Shown: positions 7,177-11,570 of the stretch, one piece after another
Layout of the letters: the number at the start of each line of letters is the position of its first letter
Numbering within the stretch: position 1 is the stretch's first letter
From: Campylobacteraceae bacterium
Lineage (GTDB): Bacteria > Campylobacterota > Campylobacteria > Campylobacterales > Sulfurovaceae
NCBI GenBank assembly: GCA_027023145.1
Contig: JALVWV010000146.1
Coordinates: 1-11,570 of the forward strand
DNA length: 11,570 nt
Direction: 5' to 3'
Position numbers and translations under genes: made by a program
The notes under the pieces: model-generated
Database searches by the model: none
The model's input: only the letters and a program-made list of their open reading frames with translations
Told to the model about the DNA's origin: nothing

Positions 7177-7198
7177 GTTACTAGAGTGTAACAGTAAC
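7177..7198. promoter_or_regulatory. operator-like inverted repeat at the predicted ccoN transcription start
   Basis: GTTACT (7177-7182) and AGTAAC (7193-7198) are perfect inverted arms with a 10-base spacer that itself contains GTAAC (7188-7192). The element covers roughly +1 to +20 of a transcript started from the TATAAT at 7204-7209, the usual place for a repressor site. It does not match the FNR consensus TTGATNNNNATCAA. The regulator is unknown; a role as an mRNA hairpin is also possible but the stem is weak. Confidence 0.4.
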
Positions 7199-7203
7199 GC
7201 GCT

Positions 7204-7209
7204 ATTATA
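7204..7209 (-). promoter_or_regulatory. -10 box of the ccoNOQP operon promoter
   Basis: A perfect TATAAT is read on the minus strand, giving a predicted start near 7197 and a leader of about 48 bases before the ccoN ATG. The -35 region (7227-7232) does not resemble TTGACA; poorly conserved -35 boxes are usual for the main sigma factor in Campylobacterota. An A/T-rich stretch lies further upstream at about 7245-7268. Confidence 0.6.
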
Positions 7210-7280
7210 GATCAGGTTTGGTATGGGAGAGCTTATATCTTGCGGAAATATTTGAAAAAGTTTTTTAAGGTGCTCTTAAG

Positions 7281-7315
7281 AATAGTGGATAGTTGATAGT
7301 CGATGGTGGATGGAG
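7281..7315. repeat. degenerate heptamer tandem array (GATAGTN x5)
   Basis: Five 7-base units in a row: AATAGTG, GATAGTT, GATAGTC, GATGGTG, GATGGAG. The period is exactly seven and the units share GATRGT. The array is intergenic between ddl and ccoN, upstream of the ccoN promoter. It resembles short tandemly repeated heptamers known from cyanobacteria and other bacteria. No protein-coding meaning is apparent. Confidence 0.6.
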
Positions 7316-7323
7316 TATTTTGG

Positions 7324-7365
7324 AGGGGCTTCAGTCCCACAAACGCGACTGAAGTTGCGTCCCCT
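7324..7365. repeat. hairpin element just past the ddl stop
   Basis: Inner arms CTTCAGTC (7329-7336) and GACTGAAG (7347-7354) pair perfectly across a 10-base loop. Outer arms AGGGG (7324-7328) and CCCCT (7361-7365) extend the stem past a six-base bulge. It begins nine bases beyond the ddl stop codon, so it may act as a transcript end for the purA-to-ddl cluster. There is no T-run on the minus strand, so a Rho-independent terminator is not convincing. A dispersed palindromic repeat is an equal possibility. Confidence 0.45.
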
Positions 7366-7374
7366 GATTCAGTG

Positions 7375-8415
7375 TTACGCTTTCCCTTTGGCGCTCTGAA
7401 TCGAGTGAATATACTGATAGTCGATGACAATGTTGGGCTCACTGGGGAGGTGACGGCTCAGACGCTCGAGTACCCCTTCGAAATCTTCAAAGAGATAGTT
7501 CGCCATGGAGCCGGGAATGGGGTTGATTTCGTTGAGATAGACGGTGCCGTCTTTGACGAAAAAGTCGCAGCGGATGAGGCTCCCTTCGAACAGAGGCGAA
7601 TAGATTCGCTTGAACGTCTCGCGGATGGTGTCGCTGAGTGTTTCATCGATATCGGCGGCGAGTACCTGGCTGTCGCGGGAGAAATCCATGTATTTTTTGT
7701 CAAAGTCAAGAAAGGCATCTTTGTGGGGAGCTTCGATAATGCTCAGCTCCCACTCGTCGGTGTGCGCTCCGGCCTGGTTGTATTCGTCGATCCCTTCGAT
7801 AAACGGTTCGATCAGCACTTCGGCATCAAACTCAAACGCCACATCGAGTGCATAATCGAGCTCAGAAGGCTCTCGGACGATACTCACCCCGATCGAGCTT
7901 CCCAGGTGCACCGGCTTGATAATGATCGGATAGGGTAAGGCAATCTTGCGCTCGTCGTCACGGCGGAGCACCTCGTAGGGCAGCGTCTCCACACCGAGAG
8001 AAGCGGCGAGGAATTTCGTCGTGAGCTTGCTGTAGCTCAAGGCTGCGGCTTCGAGACGGGGACCGATAAAAGGAATGTGGTAGAAGTCCAGCATCCCGGC
8101 GATCTTGCCGTCCTCACCGTCACGGCCGTGGATGAGATTGAGCACGGCATCGGTGGTGACGGGCTTGGAGCCGAGCATCCCCTCGGTGTGGAAGCCTCCT
8201 TTTTTGAGGGTGAGTTTCTTGCTCTTTTTGTACGCACCGCTGCTGAAAAGTTTGGAGGTCATCTTGGCCGGGTCGATGAGGTAAAAGTCCCGTTGGGCAT
8301 CAACGAAGATGAACTGAAGGGTACTTTTTTTGAGCACTTTTTTGAGGGTAATGGCCGAGACAATGCTGATCTCGTGTTCGTGGCTGGATCCGCCAAAAAG
8401 GATAGCAAGATTCAT
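7375..8415 (-). CDS. ddl: D-alanine--D-alanine ligase
   Basis: Joins two D-alanines with ATP in the cytoplasm to make the dipeptide for peptidoglycan precursors. The 346-residue protein has the ATP-grasp ligase layout: FGGSSHEHEIS (7-17, substrate-binding N-terminus), HGRDGEDG (96-103), IIKPVHLGSSIGV (165-177, ATP-binding lysine and serine loop), EPFIEG (203-208), RCDFF (282-286, metal-binding D284) and LNEINPIPGSM (294-304, metal-binding E296 and N298). Length is normal. The start is ATG 8415, whose A is shared with the carA TGA stop (TGATG); GCGGAG lies eight bases upstream inside carA. The GTG one codon earlier is less likely. The tight overlap points to co-translation with carA. Confidence 0.96.
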   Translation of the reverse strand: MNLAILFGGSSHEHEISIVSAITLKKVLKKSTLQFIFVDAQRDFYLIDPAKMTSKLFSSGAYKKSKKLTLKKGGFHTEGMLGSKPVTTDAVLNLIHGRDGEDGKIAGMLDFYHIPFIGPRLEAAALSYSKLTTKFLAASLGVETLPYEVLRRDDERKIALPYPIIIKPVHLGSSIGVSIVREPSELDYALDVAFEFDAEVLIEPFIEGIDEYNQAGAHTDEWELSIIEAPHKDAFLDFDKKYMDFSRDSQVLAADIDETLSDTIRETFKRIYSPLFEGSLIRCDFFVKDGTVYLNEINPIPGSMANYLFEDFEGVLERLSRHLPSEPNIVIDYQYIHSIQSAKGKA

Positions 8416-9533
8416 CACAACATCTCCGCAAACTCGGCAAATACATACCGGCTCTCATGGGGGCCGGGGCTCGCTTCAGGGTGGTGCTGTACCGACATCA
8501 CCGGCTCGCCTTTGTATCGCACCCCTTCAATGGTGTTATCGAAGAGGTTAACATGCGTTACGTCGGCAATTTCGGTAAGAGTGTCGGGGACGTTGTAGTT
8601 GTGGTTCTGGGCAGTGATTTCGACGGCGTTGCTGGCAGCACTTTTGACCGGGTGGTTGCCGCCGTGATGACCGAATTTCAGCTTGTACGTGTCGTGTCCG
8701 TGGGCGATGGAGAGCATCTGATGCCCGAGGCAGATCCCAAACATAGGGATCTTTGCTGCCAGAAGCGCTTCGGTGATCGCTTTTTCCTGTTTGAGGATAA
8801 GCGGGTCTCCGGGACCGTTGGAGAGGAAGACTCCTTGAATCTCGCCCGCTTCGTAGGCGGCGATCACTTCGGCTGCCGGCGTGGTGTTGGGGACGACTTT
8901 GACTTCAACGCCAGCATGGGTGAGTTCGTTGAGGATATTCCGCTTGATCCCGAAGTCGTAGGCGATGATCCGCTTGGAGGTTCGGGCAACCCCATAGGCA
9001 AACTGGGTGATGTCGTAGCGACTGTCGGTGTGGATATAAGGCTCCCGGGTGCTCACTTGTTCGATGTAGTTAATCTCTTCGATGCGGGGGGCAAGATCGA
9101 GAAGTTTCTTGAGCTCCTCTTGGTCATGAATCTCGGTCGAAGCGATCATCTCCATAGAGCCCTCATCCCGGAGCATTTTGGTGATAAAGCGGGTATCGAT
9201 GGCGGTGATTCCCATCACTCCAAAACGCTGCATCAGGGCATCAAGAGACTCTTCGGAGCGGAAGTTGGAAGGGCGGGGCTGATAATTGCGGACAATAATC
9301 CCCTTGCAAAAGGCTCCTCGTGACTCCATATCCTGTGCGTTGGCGCCGACGTTGCCGATTTCGGGCATCGTAAAGGTGACAAACTGCCCGGCATAACTGG
9401 GATCAGTCACGATCTCCTGATACCCCGTCATGGATGTATTGAACACCACTTCACCCACAGCTGTCCCCTCAGCTCCGAAGCTCTGCGCTTCGAGAAAGAG
9501 TCCGTTTTCAAAGTAGAGGCTTATTTTGGTCAT
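8415..9533 (-). CDS. carA: carbamoyl-phosphate synthase small (glutamine amidotransferase) subunit
   Basis: CarA hydrolyses glutamine and passes ammonia to CarB to make carbamoyl phosphate for arginine and pyrimidine synthesis. The 372-residue protein has the N-terminal CarA domain (GEVVFNTSMTGYQEI, 27-41; DPSYAGQ, 44-50) and a class I amidotransferase domain with LSNGPGDP (237-244), the nucleophile C268 in FGICLGHQ, and H351/E353 in QHHPEASPGP. The ATG at 9533 is set by AGGAG (9539-9543) five bases upstream. A longer frame to 9596 translates the heptamer repeat (LLTPHSSLLTN) and is rejected. carB is not in this window. Confidence 0.97.
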   Translation of the reverse strand: MTKISLYFENGLFLEAQSFGAEGTAVGEVVFNTSMTGYQEIVTDPSYAGQFVTFTMPEIGNVGANAQDMESRGAFCKGIIVRNYQPRPSNFRSEESLDALMQRFGVMGITAIDTRFITKMLRDEGSMEMIASTEIHDQEELKKLLDLAPRIEEINYIEQVSTREPYIHTDSRYDITQFAYGVARTSKRIIAYDFGIKRNILNELTHAGVEVKVVPNTTPAAEVIAAYEAGEIQGVFLSNGPGDPLILKQEKAITEALLAAKIPMFGICLGHQMLSIAHGHDTYKLKFGHHGGNHPVKSAASNAVEITAQNHNYNVPDTLTEIADVTHVNLFDNTIEGVRYKGEPVMSVQHHPEASPGPHESRYVFAEFAEML

Positions 9534-9551
9534 GGTTTCTCCTCTTGTATT

Positions 9552-9582
9552 AGTGAGGAGTGAGGAGTGAGGAGTGAGGAGT
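9552..9582. repeat. perfect heptamer tandem array (AGTGAGG x4.4)
   Basis: Four exact copies of AGTGAGG plus AGT, without a mismatch, lie 19 bases upstream of the carA ATG. On the transcript (minus strand) the unit reads CCTCACT. The array does not contain the carA Shine-Dalgarno itself, which lies just outside. Exact short tandem copies are prone to slippage, so copy number may vary between strains. Confidence 0.85.
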
Positions 9583-9596
9583 TTCGGTAAAACCAA

Positions 9597-9629
9597 AATT
9601 CCTAATTCCTAATTCCTAACTCCTAATTC
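9597..9629. repeat. heptamer tandem array (AATTCCT x4.7), facing the AGTGAGG array
   Basis: The units AATTCCT occur three times exactly, then AACTCCT and a partial AATTC. The reverse complement, AGGAATT, matches the neighbouring array's AGGAGTG phase in five of seven bases (AACTCCT in six of seven), so the two arrays form an imperfect palindrome around the 14 bases 9583-9596, which include GGTAAAACC. The array begins three bases after the DUF507 stop. Confidence 0.8.
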
Positions 9630-9631
9630 AA

Positions 9632-10183
9632 TCACAGCATCCCGCGTTTACTCAGCTCTTCCTGATAAAGCCGTTCATAGAGCAGCTCATAATCCTGAGT
9701 GCCGGGGATCACTTCACGCTCCATATTTTTGATCTTGGTGTAGACAATGTCATCGATTTCATCGAACGAATCGGCGAAGGCTTTGAAGGCTTTGAAGATA
9801 ACGTTTTTGATCTGGTTTTCGTTGACCTCATATTCGATGAGGTAGTTTTCATACAGCTCATCGAGGATGGTGTGGGAGAGGTCGTTGTAACGGTCGTCGT
9901 AGTTCATGATCACGCCAGCCTCGGGGGCGAGCTTCTTTTTGATCATAAAAAAGAGCTGCCGCTCATCGGCGTGCTGAAATTCGATCTCGTCATAATTCTC
10001 GTCGATGATCTCTTTGACTTTGGCGTCCAGTGCGCGTTCCACCTCGAGATTGGCATCGATGATCTTTTTGACCGCTTCGACGATGGCATCTTTCCCTTTG
10101 GGGAGGCGGACAAACGGTGCGTTGGCCAAATCAATGGCCACTTTGCCAGCAACGTATCCGGTTTGTTGTGGTTTGAGTCTCAT
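9632..10183 (-). CDS. DUF507 family protein
   Basis: A 183-residue, highly charged, mostly helical cytoplasmic protein without membrane segments or cysteines. It appears to hold two related halves: residues about 12-87 (ending ALDAKVKEIIDENYDEIEF...LFFMIKKKLA) and about 101-178 (ending DDIVYTKIKNMEREVIP...LYERLYQEELS) share spacing of hydrophobic positions, a central (A/T)K(V/I)K and a terminal amphipathic helix. MRLKPQQxxYVAGKVAIDL is the typical DUF507 start. The family lies next to carA in Campylobacterota (C. jejuni Cj1495c next to carA, from memory). The function is unknown; the position suggests no more than co-expression with purA and carA. The ATG at 10183 has AAGGGG about six bases upstream. 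Confidence 0.85.
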   Translation of the reverse strand: MRLKPQQTGYVAGKVAIDLANAPFVRLPKGKDAIVEAVKKIIDANLEVERALDAKVKEIIDENYDEIEFQHADERQLFFMIKKKLAPEAGVIMNYDDRYNDLSHTILDELYENYLIEYEVNENQIKNVIFKAFKAFADSFDEIDDIVYTKIKNMEREVIPGTQDYELLYERLYQEELSKRGML

Positions 10184-10215
10184 GGTGCCCCTTTTTCTTT
10201 GATTAGTATTATAGC

Positions 10216-11472
10216 CTATTTTCGGACAATCGTATCTTCGCGCTCGGGTGAAGTGGAGATGATCCCCATTTTTGCCCCCACCATCGCTTCGAGTGCCGTG
10301 ATGTAGCTGCGTGCCGTCTCCGGCAGATCGTCAAAGGTTTGAACCCCCTCGGTTCTGTCCCAGCCGGGGAAGCTTTCGTACACCGGTGTGGCCTCTTCGA
10401 GGTCATACGGGACGTAGTCGATCCGTTTCCCGTCCACTTCGTAAGCGACGCACACTTTGACTTCATCAAACCCATCAAGGACATCGAGTTTCATCAGGGC
10501 GATTTGATCCACTCCGTTGATCCGGACAGCATGGCGGGCAGCAACCGCATCAAACCATCCGCAGCGGCGGGGACGACCGGTGGTGGTGCCGTACTCGTGG
10601 CCGTTGTCCCTCAGGCGCTGGCCAGCGTCACCATGATCTTCACTCGGGAAGGGGCCGTTGCCCACACGGGTGCAGTAGGCTTTGGCGATACCCGTGACAC
10701 GGCCGATATCACGCGGAGCGATCCCGAGTCCGCTGGCGGCTCCTGCGCTGACCGTGGTGGAGCTGGTCACATAAGGATAGGTGCCGTGGTCGATGTCGAG
10801 CATGGTACCTTGTGCCCCCTCGAGGAGGATCTTTTTGCCTTGATCAAGCGCCTCCCACACCAGCAGGGTGGTGTCGGTAATGTAAGGCTCAAGCACTTCT
10901 TTGTAGCCGGTCAGCTCAGCAAGGAGTTCCGCTTCGGTGGGCAATTCAACGCCCATCACATCGAAAATCCCATGATACATTTCGAAATACGCGATGAGCT
11001 TGGTGGTGAGCTTGGTCGGGTCGAGGAGTTCTCCGACACGGTGACCGACCCGGGCGACCTTGTCCCCGTAAGCGGGACCGATCCCTTTGCCAGTGGTGCC
11101 GATGGCTTTGTCCCCTTTCATCCGTTCACGTGCCTGATCGATGAGGGCGTGATGCGGCAGAAGCAGGTGCGCCTTGTCGGAGATAAAAAGCCGCCCTTTG
11201 AGGTCGTCAAACTGCTCCATCTCTTTGATGAAGTCCACGGGGGAGAGGACGACACCGTTGCCGACGACGTTTTTGGCCGCGGGATTGAGGACACCGGAGG
11301 GGATCAAGTGCAACGCATAGGTCTGGTCGCCGATGACGATCGTGTGTCCGGCATTGTGCCCCCCGGCGAAACGACACACGTAGTCGTGGGTCTGTGCCAT
11401 ATGATCGACGATCTTCCCTTTGCCCTCGTCTCCCCATTGGAGTCCAACGATGAGGTCTGCCTGGTTAGCCAT
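10216..11472 (-). CDS. purA: adenylosuccinate synthetase
   Basis: Joins IMP and aspartate with GTP to form adenylosuccinate, the first committed step to AMP. The 418-residue protein carries every family hallmark: GLQWGDEGKGK (10-20, D14), AGGHNAGHT (36-44, H43), GTTGKGIGPAY, LLEGAQGTMLDIDHGTYPYVTSS region, and TTTGRPRRCGW. The C-terminus with GWDRTEG and ISTSPERED is also standard. The start is ATG 11472 (MANQADLIVG), with AAGGAT ending four bases upstream. A longer frame to 11562 adds 30 residues absent from the family and overlaps the previous gene. It overlaps the upstream HisZ-like gene by 8 bases, and the DUF507 gene starts 32 bases after its stop. Confidence 0.98.
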   Translation of the reverse strand: MANQADLIVGLQWGDEGKGKIVDHMAQTHDYVCRFAGGHNAGHTIVIGDQTYALHLIPSGVLNPAAKNVVGNGVVLSPVDFIKEMEQFDDLKGRLFISDKAHLLLPHHALIDQARERMKGDKAIGTTGKGIGPAYGDKVARVGHRVGELLDPTKLTTKLIAYFEMYHGIFDVMGVELPTEAELLAELTGYKEVLEPYITDTTLLVWEALDQGKKILLEGAQGTMLDIDHGTYPYVTSSTTVSAGAASGLGIAPRDIGRVTGIAKAYCTRVGNGPFPSEDHGDAGQRLRDNGHEYGTTTGRPRRCGWFDAVAARHAVRINGVDQIALMKLDVLDGFDEVKVCVAYEVDGKRIDYVPYDLEEATPVYESFPGWDRTEGVQTFDDLPETARSYITALEAMVGAKMGIISTSPEREDTIVRK

Positions 11473-11570
11473 GAATATCCTTTTGGAGAATCTGAGTGAT
11501 GCAGGCGTCGGTGTAGAGGGCGAAGCCTGCGGCATTGATGCCATCGATGGTGTAGGTACCACCCGTCGCC
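11465..11570 (-). CDS. C-terminal end of a HisZ-like ATP phosphoribosyltransferase regulatory subunit (partial)
   Basis: Only the last 34 residues are visible: ATGGTYTIDGINAAGFALYT then DACITQILQKDIHG and TAA (11467-11465). GGTYTI followed by AAGFALYTD resembles the GGRYD...PAxGFSL ending of histidyl-tRNA-synthetase-like HisZ proteins, which pair with short HisG to start histidine synthesis. Its stop overlaps the purA start by eight bases, indicating translational coupling. With so little sequence, hisS or another class II synthetase-like protein cannot be excluded, although I recall HisZ beside purA in this phylum. Confidence 0.55.
   Translation of the reverse strand, partial: ATGGTYTIDGINAAGFALYTDACITQILQKDIHG

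Larger units (their letters stand above)
7149..7374. other. intergenic region between ddl and ccoN
   Basis: This 226-bp gap is the largest in the window. From the ddl side it holds the hairpin element, the degenerate heptamer array, an A/T-rich tract with a weak TTAAG/CTTAA inverted repeat (7265-7279), the TATAAT promoter, the GTTACT/AGTAAC inverted repeat and the ccoN ribosome-binding site. I see no gene in it. Confidence 0.7.

Noticed and set aside
7164..7180. FNR-like box near ccoN (TTGAT at about 7169)
   Set aside because: Only one half-site fits TTGAT-N4-ATCAA; the other half reads GTTAC, and the site lies downstream of the predicted start.
8457..9323. Plus-strand open frame of 288 codons opposite carA
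   Set aside because: It lies inside carA, which has all catalytic motifs on the minus strand. The plus-strand product has no domain I recognise.
9534..9596. Upstream extension of carA by 21 codons
   Set aside because: It translates the AGTGAGG tandem repeat; the ATG at 9533 has AGGAG at the right distance and matches the CarA N-terminus.
9552..9629. CRISPR-like repeat arrays
   Set aside because: Units are seven bases long and contiguous, with no spacers and no cas genes nearby.
10339..11499. Plus-strand open frame of 386 codons opposite purA
   Set aside because: It is a mirror frame of the clearly coding purA strand, with no recognisable domain. Long antisense frames are common in GC-moderate genes.
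11473..11562. Upstream extension of purA by 30 codons
   Set aside because: The added residues are low-complexity, not part of the PurA family, and overlap the HisZ-like gene in another frame; a good ribosome-binding site precedes the ATG at 11472.

Overview
The window looks like a chromosomal segment of a Campylobacterota (former Epsilonproteobacteria) genome. Evidence: a ccoNOQP cbb3 oxidase operon followed by a DUF4006 gene, a purA-DUF507-carA cluster, and an AddB-like nuclease gene nearby. From memory, this order resembles Campylobacter jejuni Cj1481c-Cj1498c. Base composition looks close to half G+C by eye, which suggests a free-living relative of Sulfuricurvum, Sulfurimonas, Sulfurovum or Nitratifractor rather than a host-adapted Campylobacter or Helicobacter. 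The genus cannot be fixed from the sequence alone. Every supported gene is on the minus strand, so transcription runs from the right edge to the left. The long plus-strand frames are antisense shadows.

Right part (11570 down to 7375), biosynthesis: the C-terminal end of a HisZ-like protein overlaps purA (adenylosuccinate synthetase) by 8 bases. Next come a DUF507 protein, carA (small subunit of carbamoyl-phosphate synthase) and ddl (D-alanine--D-alanine ligase). carA and ddl share one base (TGATG). The only sizeable gap, DUF507 to carA, is filled by two facing arrays of 7-bp tandem repeats.

Middle part (7374 down to 2397), respiration: a 226-bp gap holds a third heptamer array, a large hairpin, a TATAAT promoter and an operator-like inverted repeat. 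It precedes ccoN-ccoO-ccoQ-ccoP, DUF4006, a 33-residue membrane peptide, a secreted/anchored TPM-like protein and a FixH-family protein. The genes are packed with 4-17 base gaps or overlaps, so they read as one operon. CcoNOP form the high-affinity terminal oxidase. FixH and probably the small proteins serve its assembly or stability.

Left part (2396 down to 1): a REP-like inverted pair of GTAG-headed palindromes, followed by a T-run on the minus strand, probably ends the cco operon. After it begins an AddB-like PD-(D/E)XK helicase-nuclease homologue that runs off the window after 736 codons.

Most of the window is core metabolism. The less ordinary signals are the intergenic repeats (REP-like pair, three heptamer arrays, one hairpin), the ccoN operator candidate, and the tiny membrane protein in the oxidase operon. 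I see no clear new defence or mobile system.
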